This document shows, in pieces, positions 6,804 to 14,849 of a DNA stretch of 64,000 bases (its first letter is position 1; every line of letters begins with the position of its first letter). The translations under genes were made by a program, and so were the position numbers. Source of the DNA: Micromonospora echinospora (lineage in GTDB: Bacteria; Actinomycetota; Actinomycetes; Mycobacteriales; Micromonosporaceae); assembly GCF_014203425.1 (NCBI RefSeq), contig NZ_JACHJC010000001.1, positions 4,428,001 to 4,492,000 on the forward strand, read 5' to 3'. The notes under the pieces were generated by a model. That model was given only the letters and a program-made list of their open reading frames with translations. It was not told the DNA's origin and did not search any database.

Positions 6804-7769
6804 TCAGCCGCCCAGCGTGGTACGGAGGAAGTCGACAGCGGCGGCGTCGTCGTCGATGCCGCCCGCCTCGTGGCCGTTGAACCGCCACACCGTCAGGTCC
6901 TTGTCGCCGCGGTAGTCGTGGTAGGCGGCGTAGACCGTGGACGGCGGGACGATGTCGTCCATCAGCGCGACGGAGAACCGGGCGGGCGCCGTGGCGCGGC
7001 GGGCGAACGCGACGCCGTCGACGTAGCCGAGCGTACGCAGCGCCTGCTCCTCGCGGTCCCGGTGCACGGCGAGGTAGTCCCGGATCTCCCGGAACGGCGC
7101 GGTGTCGGTGATCGTGATCGCGCGCGGGATGTCACAGAGGAACGGCACGTACGCCACCGCCGCGCGTACCGACGGCGCCAGCGCGGCGGCGGCGAGCGCG
7201 GCGGCGCCGCCCTGGCTGTGACCGAGTACGGCGATCCGGTCCGGGTCGACGGCCGGCAGCTCGCGCGCGGCGTCCACGGCGCGGACCGCGTCGGTGAGGA
7301 AACGCCGGTAGTAGTACCTGTTCGGGTCCTCGATGCCGCGGGTGGCCATGCCCGGCGCCTGCGGACCGGCGGCGGCCACGTCCGGGGTGTCGCCCCGGCT
7401 CCACCCCGAGCCCTGGCCGCGCGTGTCCATCTGGAGGTGGGCGAACCCGGCGGCGGACCAGAGCAGGTTCTCCAGCGCGTGGCCGCGCCCGCCGCCGTAC
7501 CCGACGTACTGGACGATCGTGGGCAGCGGGCCGGACGCGCCGCGCGGCACCCGCAGCCACGCGCGGATCGGCTGGCCGGCGAAGCCGGGGAAGGTCACGT
7601 CGAAGACGTCGACAGCGGTCAGCGGGGTCGGCAGCGGGGTCGCCGACACGGGGTCGCCGCACGAGCGCGCCTGTGCCAGAGTGTCAGCCCAGAAGGCGTC
7701 GAAGTCCGGCGGCTCGTGCAGGTCGCTGCGGTAGGTACGGAGTTCGGCCTCGGTCAGGTCGGTGAACAC
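6804..7769 (-). CDS. Acetyl xylan esterase / cephalosporin-C deacetylase family
   Basis: The 321-residue protein matches the AXE1 family: N-terminal 'FDAFWADTLAQA' helix, nucleophile elbow LGHSQGGAAA (Ser near 186), Asp in ALMDDIVPPS and His in RFNGHEAGG. It removes acetyl groups from xylo-oligosaccharides or related esters, in the cytoplasm because no signal peptide is present. It is divergent from a LacI-type regulator, and a 13-bp palindrome lies between them, so it is probably induced by a sugar. Confidence 0.9.
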   Translation of the reverse strand: MFTDLTEAELRTYRSDLHEPPDFDAFWADTLAQARSCGDPVSATPLPTPLTAVDVFDVTFPGFAGQPIRAWLRVPRGASGPLPTIVQYVGYGGGRGHALENLLWSAAGFAHLQMDTRGQGSGWSRGDTPDVAAAGPQAPGMATRGIEDPNRYYYRRFLTDAVRAVDAARELPAVDPDRIAVLGHSQGGAAALAAAALAPSVRAAVAYVPFLCDIPRAITITDTAPFREIRDYLAVHRDREEQALRTLGYVDGVAFARRATAPARFSVALMDDIVPPSTVYAAYHDYRGDKDLTVWRFNGHEAGGIDDDAAAVDFLRTTLGG

Positions 7770-7832
7770 GCCTCGGTTTTCCTCGTCGTTCGTCGGGGGT
7801 GGACGGCGAGCCGTCGGGAGATGACGGGGGCA

Positions 7833-7849
7833 TTTCCGGAAAGTTTCCG
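7833..7849. promoter_or_regulatory. Candidate LacI-family operator
   Basis: CGGAAAGTTTCCG (7837-7849) is a perfect odd palindrome, overlapped by TTTCCGGAAA (7833-7842). GAAA/TTTC-centred operators are typical for actinomycete sugar regulators. It lies 68-80 bp before the esterase start and 120-132 bp before the LacI start. Confidence 0.55.
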
Positions 7850-7968
7850 CAACTCGTGCGAACGCTAGGGCCGGTCCGGCCTGTCGTCAAGGGCTCGGCG
7901 TACGGCAAGATGTGCGTGGGGCGGGACGGTCTACCGGTCGGTTCCGGCAGCCGGCGAAGGGAACACGG

Positions 7969-8994
7969 GTGAGCGCGGACGACGAGCGCAGGGTGACCAT
8001 CACCGCGATCGCACGGGAGGCCGGCGTCTCGGTCCCGACCGTGTCGCGCGTGCTCAACGGGCGTTCCGACGTCGCGCCGGACACCCGGGAGCGGGTCGAG
8101 GAGCTGCTGCGCCACCACGGCTACCGGCGCCGGGGCAGCCGTACGGTGCGCCGGGCGGACCTGGTCGACCTGGTCTTCAACGACCTGGACAGTCCCTGGG
8201 CCGTGGAGATCATCCGCGGTGTCGAGGACGTCAGCCACGCCGCCGGCGTGGGCACCGTCGTCTCCGCGATCCACCGCGAGTCCAGCTCCACCCGGCAGTG
8301 GCTGCACAACCTGCGCGCCCGCGCGTCGGACGGCGTGATCGTGGTGACCTCGCACCTGAGCGCGGCGGTGCAGGCCCAGTTGCGCCGCCTCAACGTGCCG
8401 GTGGTGGTGGTCGACCCGGCCGCCGGCGTGGCCGCCACGGACGTGCCGGCGATCGGCGCCACCAACTGGACCGGCGGCCTGGCCGCCACCGAGCACCTGC
8501 TCAAGCTCGGCCACCGCCGCATCGGTTTCGTGGCCGGCCCGCCGCACCTGCTGTGCAGCCGGGCCCGGCTGGACGGCTACCGCGCCGCGCTGGCCGCCGC
8601 CGGCGTGGCCGCCGACGACCGGCTGGTGCAGCCCGGCGACTTCTACCACGCCTCCGGCTTCACCGCCGGTGGCGCGCTGCTCGACCTCGACGACCCGCCG
8701 ACGGCCATCTTCGCGGCCAGCGACCAGATGGCGTTCGGGGTGTACGAGGCGGTGCGCCGGCGCGGCCTGCGGGTCTGCGACGACGTGAGCGTGGTGGGCT
8801 TCGACGACCTGCCCGAGGCGCGGTGGGCCTCCCCGCCGCTGACCACCGTGCGCCAGCCGCTCGTGGAGATGGGCCGGCTCGCCGCGCGTACCGTGCTGCG
8901 GCTGGCCCAGGGCGAGGAGATCGACTCGCCCCGGGTCGAGCTGGCCACCGAACTCGTGGTGCGCGACAGCACCGCGGGGCCCGCCTGCCGCTGA
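7969..8994 (+). CDS. LacI-family transcriptional regulator
   Basis: The GTG at 7969 follows a GAAGGGA box; an upstream ATG frame lacks one. In the 341-residue product, the N terminus (about 8-55) is a LacI HTH with 'ITAIAREAGVSVPTVSRVLNGRSDVAPDTRERV', and the hinge region leads to a periplasmic-binding-protein-like sugar domain with typical segments (FVAGPPHL, AIFAASDQMAFGVYEAV, VSVVGFDDLPEA). It is divergent from the acetyl-xylan esterase and probably represses it and itself until a plant-polysaccharide sugar binds. Confidence 0.93.
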   Translation: MSADDERRVTITAIAREAGVSVPTVSRVLNGRSDVAPDTRERVEELLRHHGYRRRGSRTVRRADLVDLVFNDLDSPWAVEIIRGVEDVSHAAGVGTVVSAIHRESSSTRQWLHNLRARASDGVIVVTSHLSAAVQAQLRRLNVPVVVVDPAAGVAATDVPAIGATNWTGGLAATEHLLKLGHRRIGFVAGPPHLLCSRARLDGYRAALAAAGVAADDRLVQPGDFYHASGFTAGGALLDLDDPPTAIFAASDQMAFGVYEAVRRRGLRVCDDVSVVGFDDLPEARWASPPLTTVRQPLVEMGRLAARTVLRLAQGEEIDSPRVELATELVVRDSTAGPACR

Positions 8995-9009
8995 CCGGCC
9001 CACTCCCTT

Positions 9010-10296
9010 TCAGTCCTGTTCCGGAATTTCCGGCTCGCGCAGAACCGGCCCGGTCGACATGGCGGCGGCCGCCGCCGCGGCGTGCCGGCGACGCCGGGTC
9101 AGCAGCAGCGCTCCCCCGGCCGTCAGCACCGCGCCCACCGCCACCGTCACACCGGGGCCGGGCGCCGTGCCGGGACCCGTCGCGCCGCCGCGCAGGTCGG
9201 CGTGCCCGGCCAGGGCCGACGCCCCGCCGCCCGCCGGTGGCGCGGTACGGTCCAGCTCACCCGGCTCGACCAGCCGCCCGACCGAGGCGTCCCGGGGCTG
9301 CGCGAATCCCCAGTCCAGCAACGCGGCGCCCTGCTGCCAGCCCCGCTGGGCGGTCACCTCGGCGCCGAGCAGTGTGACCACGAGCCGCCGCCCGCCGCGT
9401 TCGGCGGCGCCGACGTACGTGTGCCGGGCCAGGTCGGTGAAGCCGGTCTTGCCGCCGATCGCGCCCGGGTACTGGTCCAGCAGCATGTTGTCGTTCGAGA
9501 TCGCGAACGCCTTCTTCCGCAGCGCCGGCTGGGCCGGGATCTGCGTCGTGCGGGTGGCGGCGTACCGGCGGAATGCCGGGTTCGCGAAGCACGCCCGCGC
9601 GATCAGCGCCAGGTCGTACGCGCTGGTGAACTGGCCCGGACCGTCCAGCCCGGACGGGGTGACCGCGAGGGTCTGCCGGGCGCCGAGCCGGTGCGCCTCC
9701 TCGTTCATCGCCCGTACCCCGCCGGTCAGCCCGTCCGGTCCCCCGCCGAGGCGGGCCAGCGCGTTCGCCGCCTCGTTGCCGGAGCGCAGCAGCAGTCCCA
9801 GCCAGATCGTCTCGATCCGGTACCGCCCGCCCTCGACCAGCCCGACCGCCGAGCTGCCCGGCTCCACCGCGAGGTCCCCGGCGGTCACCGTGACCTCCCG
9901 GCCCGGGTCCAGCCGGGGCAGCATCGTGGCCGCCAGCAGCAGTTTCTGGACGCTCGCGGGCACGCCGTACTCGTGCGGGCCGCAGCCGCCGAGCACCGCG
10001 CCGCTGTCCAGGTCGGCGACCACCCAGGAGGTGGCGGTCACCGCCGGCGGCGCGGACGATGCGGGCGGGACGACCAGCCCGGCGGTGTCCAGCGCCGCGC
10101 CGCCGACCGCCCGCGCGGCCGGGTCGGGCGCGGGCGGCGGCTGCGGCGGCCGGGTCGCCGGGGGCGGCACGTTCGGGCAGGGCGGCGCGGACGGCAGCCG
10201 GCGTGCGGGCGTGCGGACGCCCGCCACGGCGGGTGTCGCCGACACCGGCACCAGCAGGGCAGCGGCCAGCGCCACGAAGGGTCCCCAGGTCCTCAT
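9010..10296 (-). CDS. D-alanyl-D-alanine carboxypeptidase (S11, PBP5-type)
   Basis: The 428-residue secreted enzyme removes the terminal D-Ala of peptidoglycan stem peptides. A signal peptide occupies the first ~25 residues; then a Pro-rich linker, then the three active-site motifs in order: SVQK, SGN and KTG (GGKTGFTD). The C terminus has a membrane helix (GVTVAVGAVLTAGGALLLT) and a basic tail RRRRH, giving type-I anchoring. ATG at 10296 is chosen because the signal peptide begins there. It is strikingly similar to the gene at 12334-13602. Confidence 0.9.
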   Translation of the reverse strand: MRTWGPFVALAAALLVPVSATPAVAGVRTPARRLPSAPPCPNVPPPATRPPQPPPAPDPAARAVGGAALDTAGLVVPPASSAPPAVTATSWVVADLDSGAVLGGCGPHEYGVPASVQKLLLAATMLPRLDPGREVTVTAGDLAVEPGSSAVGLVEGGRYRIETIWLGLLLRSGNEAANALARLGGGPDGLTGGVRAMNEEAHRLGARQTLAVTPSGLDGPGQFTSAYDLALIARACFANPAFRRYAATRTTQIPAQPALRKKAFAISNDNMLLDQYPGAIGGKTGFTDLARHTYVGAAERGGRRLVVTLLGAEVTAQRGWQQGAALLDWGFAQPRDASVGRLVEPGELDRTAPPAGGGASALAGHADLRGGATGPGTAPGPGVTVAVGAVLTAGGALLLTRRRRHAAAAAAAMSTGPVLREPEIPEQD

Positions 10297-10396
10297 GACC
10301 CGGACGCTAGCCACGCCGACCCGAACGGGTCACCGGCTCCGGGATTCGCGCCCCGGCGCCGGGGCCACGCGGTAGGCTCCCCCGCCGGCGCCCGGA

Positions 10397-11119
10397 TCAA
10401 CGCGCGGGCAGCCCGTGACCGCTGAGCGGGCCGACCTGCCATCCGCGGCGGCGGCACTCCGCCAGCACCCGCGGAAGCGCGGCGAGACCGGCGCGCCAGG
10501 CGCCCGGCGCGGCGGTACGGGAGGAGTCGTGCAGCAGGATCGTGCCGCCCCCGTCCAGCCCGGACAGGACGGTTCGCGCGACGGTGTCGGCGGTGGCCGT
10601 GGCGGTCCAGTCCCGCCCCCAGCAACTCCACAGCACCGGCCGCAGACGCAGCCGCCGGGCGGCCACCAGCGCGGCGGCGGTGAGCACGCCGTACGGCGGT
10701 CGCAGGAACCGGGGCGCACTGCCGGTCACGTCGGTGACCAGGTCGTACGCCCGGGTCAGGTCGCGGACGGTGCGGGCCGGGCCGCGCAGCAGCAGGTTGT
10801 CGTGCGTCCAGCCGTGCACGGCCACCTCGTGGCCGTCGTCGATCAGCCGGCGACCCAACGCCGGGTTGCGCCGCAGCATCGCGCCGAGCACGAAGAACGT
10901 GGCGCGGACCCGGTGCGCCGCCAGTACGTCCAGGACGTGGCCGGTGGACTCCGGGTCCGGGCCGTCGTCGAAGGTCAGCGCGACCCGGTCGGGCGTCCCG
11001 AGCCCGTGCAGCCCGGGCAGCAGCCGTCGCCGCAGCGCGGGCAGCGCCGTCACCGACGGCGCCGCGTGCAGCGCCGGCAGCGTGAGCGCGGCGACCCGGG
11101 CGAGGGTGGCCGCTCTCAT
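10397..11119 (-). CDS. Polysaccharide deacetylase (NodB/CE4)
   Basis: The 240-residue protein carries CE4 motif 1 LTFDDGPD (catalytic and metal Asp), motif 2 HGWTH (two His metal ligands), motif 3 RPPYG and the late ILLHDS motif. The start ATG overlaps the glycosyltransferase stop (ATGA), so the two are translationally coupled. A hydrophobic, weakly basic N terminus may be a signal anchor. Likely substrates are N-acetylated glycans, such as peptidoglycan or a glycan made with the coupled glycosyltransferase. Confidence 0.9.
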   Translation of the reverse strand: MRAATLARVAALTLPALHAAPSVTALPALRRRLLPGLHGLGTPDRVALTFDDGPDPESTGHVLDVLAAHRVRATFFVLGAMLRRNPALGRRLIDDGHEVAVHGWTHDNLLLRGPARTVRDLTRAYDLVTDVTGSAPRFLRPPYGVLTAAALVAARRLRLRPVLWSCWGRDWTATATADTVARTVLSGLDGGGTILLHDSSRTAAPGAWRAGLAALPRVLAECRRRGWQVGPLSGHGLPAR

Positions 11120-12279
11120 CGCAGACCGCCGGTGGACTGCAGCAGCGCGGCGAGCACGGCGACCGCGTCGCCGACCGGGTCCAGCAACGGGCGGCGCGTA
11201 CCGGCCGGGCCGGCGGGCGGCGCCCGGCGTGCCGCCTCGGCGACCAGGCCGGCCGGGTCCCGGGACGGGTCGTCGCGGGACGGGACCACCGGTGAAGTCC
11301 CGATCACCGCCGCGAGCACCGGCCCGAGCTGCTGCGGGGTGCCCGCCCACCGGCTCAGGCCGGCGCGGGCCAGGATCGCGGCGTTCGCCCGCCCGTGTCC
11401 GGCGATGGGCCGGTACGTGACCACCGGCAGCCCGGCCGCCAGCGCCTCCTGGCAGGTCAGCCCGCCGGCGTTCTCCACCAGCACGTCGACCGCGCGCATC
11501 AGGGCCGGCATGTCGTCGACCCAGCCCAGCACGTGCCGGCCGGCGCCGCGCAGCCGGTGGCGCAGCGCCGCGTTGTGCCCGCACACCACCACGGGGTGGA
11601 CGCCCGCCGCGGCGACCTCGGCCACCGTCGCCGGAACCTCGCCGGCACCCCATGAGCCCGCGACGACAAGCGCGAGCACACCGTCGGCCGGCAGGCCGAA
11701 CCGCTGCCGGGCCCGCCGCCGGTCCTCCGGGCCGGGCCGGGCGAAGGCGCGGGACACCAGCGGCTGCACCACCGTGACGTCGGCGGCGCAGTCCTGGTGC
11801 GTCTCGGCGTGAGGGACCGCGCAGTACACGTCCACGCCCGGCGCGAGCCAGGTCGGGTGCACCACGAAATCGGTGACGTAGGTGATCACCGGGACCCGGA
11901 GCCGCCCGTGCTGCCGCAACGGGCCGAGGAGCTGGTTGGCGAACGGATAGGTGCTGACCACGGCCCGTGTGTCGGGCGGGATGCGGCGGCGCAGGCGGCG
12001 GCGGAACGGCCGCAGCAGCGCGCGGATCGCGCGCACGGCCGTCGGCGAGCTGCCGGTCAGCCGGAACAGCGCGTGGTAGCTCCAGGGGAGCCGGTGCAGC
12101 ACCCTTCGGTACGTCTCGCGTACCGCCCGGTGCACCGGTCGGGGCAGCAGGTGCAGAAGGTTCAGCCGGTCCACCGCGAAGCCCTGCGCACGCAGCCGTT
12201 GCGCCAGCTCGTCAGCGGCCCGGTCGTGTCCGGCCCCGATGTCCGCCGAGACCACCACGATCCGGCCCGGGTGCTCCAT
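11116..12279 (-). CDS. MGDG-synthase-like glycosyltransferase (GT28/GT-B)
   Basis: The 387-residue protein starts with VVSADIGAGHDRAA, the N-terminal motif of the MGDG synthase/processive diacylglycerol glycosyltransferase group, followed by STYPFANQLLG and, in the C-terminal Rossmann half, VVVCGHN and ENAGGLTCQEALAAGLPVV, the donor-binding segment. It probably transfers a sugar to a lipid or membrane acceptor on the inner leaflet. It is coupled to the downstream deacetylase by a four-base overlap, suggesting a modified glycolipid. The C-terminal Pro/Arg-rich stretch is poorly conserved-looking. Confidence 0.85.
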   Translation of the reverse strand: MEHPGRIVVVSADIGAGHDRAADELAQRLRAQGFAVDRLNLLHLLPRPVHRAVRETYRRVLHRLPWSYHALFRLTGSSPTAVRAIRALLRPFRRRLRRRIPPDTRAVVSTYPFANQLLGPLRQHGRLRVPVITYVTDFVVHPTWLAPGVDVYCAVPHAETHQDCAADVTVVQPLVSRAFARPGPEDRRRARQRFGLPADGVLALVVAGSWGAGEVPATVAEVAAAGVHPVVVCGHNAALRHRLRGAGRHVLGWVDDMPALMRAVDVLVENAGGLTCQEALAAGLPVVTYRPIAGHGRANAAILARAGLSRWAGTPQQLGPVLAAVIGTSPVVPSRDDPSRDPAGLVAEAARRAPPAGPAGTRRPLLDPVGDAVAVLAALLQSTGGLR

Positions 12280-12333
12280 GCCGGGCGCATACCCACGGAA
12301 TCGGCGTCCACGCGACCCGCCTCGGGCGCCGGG

Positions 12334-13602
12334 TCAGGCGCGGCGGCGTCCACGGCGGCGGGGGCGGCTCCGGCGGGCGGCGAGCACCGCCACCACCCCG
12401 CCGACGGTGAGGGCCAGCAGGCCGGCGACCGGCACGATCATCCGCCAGTCCCCGTCGCCGATGCGGCGCAGCGCGGTCCCGGCCGGCCCCCGCCACGGCG
12501 GGGAGACGGTACGGGCCGGCTCGGCGGCGGGAGCGATGCGGGGTTGCGCCGCCTCGGCGTCCCGCTCGCCCGGCTCCACCAGCCGGCCGACCGAGGCGTC
12601 CCGGGGCAGTCCGAAGCCCCAGTCGAGCAGCTGGGCGCCCTGCTGCCAGCCGCGCACCGGACGGGCCTCGGCGCCGAGCAGCGTCACCACGAGACGGCGT
12701 CCGTCCCGCTGCGCGGCACCGACGTAGCTGTGCCGGGCCAGCTCGGTGAAGCCGGTCTTGCCGCCGAGCGCGCCGGGGTAGCGGTAGATCAGCTGGTTCT
12801 CGTTCTGGATCTGGAACCCGCCCTTCTTCAGGGCGGGCTGGGCCGGGATCTGCGTGCGTTCGGTGAGCGCGTACCGGCGGAACGCGTCGTCGGCGAAGCA
12901 GGCCCGCGCGATCAGCGCCAGGTCGTACGCGCTGGTGAACTGGCCGGGACCGTCCAGCCCGGACGGCGTGACGGCGTGGGTCTGCCCGGCGCCGAGCCGC
13001 CGGGCCTCGGTGTTCATCTCGGCGACGCCGGCCCGCGTGCTGCCGGCGCCGAGGCGTGCCAGCATGTTCGCGGCGTCGTTGCCGGACTGCAGGATCAGGC
13101 CCAGCCAGAGCGTCTCCACGCTGTAGCGGCCGCCGACGAGCAGCCCGACGGCCGAGCTGCCCGGCTCGATGTCCAGGTCCTCGCGGGTGGCGACGGCGAC
13201 CTGTTTCGGGTCGAGCCGGCTCAGCATGGTGGCGGCCAGCAGCAGCTTCTGGGTGCTCGCCGGCGTGCCGGGCACGTGCGGGCCGCACGCGCCGAGGACA
13301 GCGCCGGTGTCCAGGTCGGCCACGAGCCAGGTGGTGGCGGTGACCGCCGGGGGCGCAGGGCTGCCCGGTGGCGTGACCAGCCCGGCGCCGGCCAGCGCCT
13401 CGCCGCCCACCACCTGCTGCTCGGGCGTCGAGGGCGGCGGCGTCGGCCGGGGCGGCCGGCTGACCTTCGGGGCGGGCAGGCGCGGGCAGGGGGCGGTGGC
13501 GACGGGCGCGACGGCTGTCACGGGAGCAGCTGTCACGGGAGCGGGGGTCCCGGCGGCGAGCAGGCTGACGGCGGTGGCGGCGGCCAGGACCCGGGCTCTC
13601 AT
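12334..13602 (-). CDS. D-alanyl-D-alanine carboxypeptidase (S11), second copy
   Basis: The 422-residue protein is a paralogue of the gene at 9010-10296, with the same order: signal peptide (MRARVLAAATAVSLLAAG), Pro-rich linker, STQK, SGN, KTG (GGKTGFTE), membrane helix and basic C-terminal tail. Long stretches are nearly the same, for example around VTPSGLDGPGQFTSAYDLAL in both. It should trim peptidoglycan stem peptides. The two copies bracket the glycosyltransferase/deacetylase pair, all on one strand, which looks like an ancient tandem duplication with the pair inside. Confidence 0.9.
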   Translation of the reverse strand: MRARVLAAATAVSLLAAGTPAPVTAAPVTAVAPVATAPCPRLPAPKVSRPPRPTPPPSTPEQQVVGGEALAGAGLVTPPGSPAPPAVTATTWLVADLDTGAVLGACGPHVPGTPASTQKLLLAATMLSRLDPKQVAVATREDLDIEPGSSAVGLLVGGRYSVETLWLGLILQSGNDAANMLARLGAGSTRAGVAEMNTEARRLGAGQTHAVTPSGLDGPGQFTSAYDLALIARACFADDAFRRYALTERTQIPAQPALKKGGFQIQNENQLIYRYPGALGGKTGFTELARHSYVGAAQRDGRRLVVTLLGAEARPVRGWQQGAQLLDWGFGLPRDASVGRLVEPGERDAEAAQPRIAPAAEPARTVSPPWRGPAGTALRRIGDGDWRMIVPVAGLLALTVGGVVAVLAARRSRPRRRGRRRA

Positions 13603-13700
13603 GAGAAGGCACCCTACCGAGGCCGATGATCTGTCCGCGTGGCTCACCGGGTCGTGACGCCGCGCCGATCGCGCCGCCCCGGTCGGTGACCGGCCGGGGG

Positions 13701-14120
13701 TCAGCGGACGCCGCGCAGCCACCACCGCTGCCACGGCGTCTCCACCGCTCGGCGGTGATAGCGGGCCCGAACCCAGGTCACCGCCTGGGCCGGCGGCAGC
13801 CCGTCCAGCACGGCGAGGGCGGCCAGCGCGGTGCCGGTGCGCCCGACGCCGCCGTGGCAGGCCACCTCGACCCGCTCCCCCGCGTACGCGCGCCGCCGCG
13901 CCTCGCGCAGCGCGTCGAGGGCGTCGGCGCGGTCGGCCGGGATCCAGAAGTCGGGCCAGCGGATCCGTCGTACCGGCCAGTCCGGCTCCGGGCCGGGTGC
14001 CAGGAGCAGCGCGAAGTCGGCGGGTGATCCGGGCTCCGCGACCCGGCGCCCGCGCACTGTGGCGCCGCCGGGCAGCGTCAGCAGCCCGGCCTGATCGGTC
14101 CACTGTCGCGTCGTCCCCAT
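13701..14120 (-). CDS. Dual-specificity/tyrosine phosphatase family protein
   Basis: The 139-residue protein contains the P-loop CHGGVGRTG (Cys-x5-Arg nucleophile loop, about residues 88-96) and a preceding 'RIRWPDFWIPAD' strand that supplies a likely general-acid Asp. Downstream 'AVTWVRARYHRRAVETPWQRWWL' resembles the C-terminal helices of protein phosphatases. ATG at 14120 starts the conserved part. Partner proteins are unknown; it lies between cell-wall genes and an exopolysaccharide cluster that also encodes an LMW phosphatase. Confidence 0.8.
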   Translation of the reverse strand: MGTTRQWTDQAGLLTLPGGATVRGRRVAEPGSPADFALLLAPGPEPDWPVRRIRWPDFWIPADRADALDALREARRRAYAGERVEVACHGGVGRTGTALAALAVLDGLPPAQAVTWVRARYHRRAVETPWQRWWLRGVR

Positions 14121-14151
14121 CGGCTCATTGTGCGCGACGGTCCGGACACGC

Positions 14152-14184
14152 GGGTGCCCGCCGGACCAGGTCCGGCGGGCACCC
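14152..14184 (-). terminator. Terminator of the LPVTG gene
   Basis: A perfect 15-bp stem (GGGTGCCCGCCGGAC / GTCCGGCGGGCACCC) with a 3-nt loop lies 35 bp beyond the stop at 14219. Confidence 0.65.
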
Positions 14185-14218
14185 ACGATCGGGCCGGTCG
14201 TCCCGGCTCGGCCTCGGG

Positions 14219-14836
14219 TCAGCCGAGGCGACGGCGGCGCCAGGCCATCGAGGCCAGCAGCAGCACCGCACCGGCGGCGGCCAGGCCACCACCGAGCTTC
14301 AGCGGCGTGCCGATGCTGTCACCGGTGACCGGCAGGCCGCCCTTGTGCGGCGGCCGGGTCGGCTTTGGCGGACAGACGGTGCCGGTGGCGCTCGCCTTCA
14401 GATCGGACGTCAGACCGGTGGCGGTGAACGTGTACCCGCCCGGCCGGGTCGGCCGGTAGGGAACGGTGAAGTTGCCGGCGCCGTCGGCCGTCACGGTGAA
14501 CGTGGTCGGCGCGGGCTGCGGCTGAGCCCGGTTGGGCGTGTAGGCGACAGGCGCCATCGCCACCGTGCTGCCGTCGCTGCGCCGGGCGGTCCCCTCGGCC
14601 GGGGCGGCCGCGGGCAGGCCCGAGATCTCCACGTCGATCCGCACCGACTCGTTCGACGCGAAGTTCGAACCTACCAGGGTAAACGTCCCGCCGAGGCAGA
14701 AGGCCAGCGGCGACAGGGTCAGCGACTCTTTCGGCGCGTAGACCGGAGGCTGCGGCTGCGCCGCCCCGGCCGCGGTCGGCACGGCCGCTACGGCCAGGCC
14801 CACCGTGAGCGCCATGATGATGCGGGATAGCCGCAT
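14219..14836 (-). CDS. Sortase-anchored (LPVTG) surface protein
   Basis: In the 205-residue product, an AGGAGG box nine bases before the ATG at 14836 fixes the start. A signal peptide (MRLSRIIMALTVGLAVAAVPTAAGA) is followed by an Ig-like beta domain (about 30-150), a Pro-rich spacer and a sortase signal: LPVTG, a hydrophobic helix (GGGLAAAGAVLLLASMAW) and RRRR. It should be linked to peptidoglycan by a sortase. It lies 13 bp after the DUF4012 gene in the same direction, so it belongs to the exopolysaccharide cluster and may tether or display the polymer. Confidence 0.85.
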   Translation of the reverse strand: MRLSRIIMALTVGLAVAAVPTAAGAAQPQPPVYAPKESLTLSPLAFCLGGTFTLVGSNFASNESVRIDVEISGLPAAAPAEGTARRSDGSTVAMAPVAYTPNRAQPQPAPTTFTVTADGAGNFTVPYRPTRPGGYTFTATGLTSDLKASATGTVCPPKPTRPPHKGGLPVTGDSIGTPLKLGGGLAAAGAVLLLASMAWRRRRLG

Positions 14837-14849
14837 GATGGTTTCCCTC

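Noticed and set aside
11797..13629. 610-codon plus-strand frame over the second carboxypeptidase
   Set aside because: Antisense shadow; the minus strand has signal peptide and SxxK/SxN/KTG motifs.
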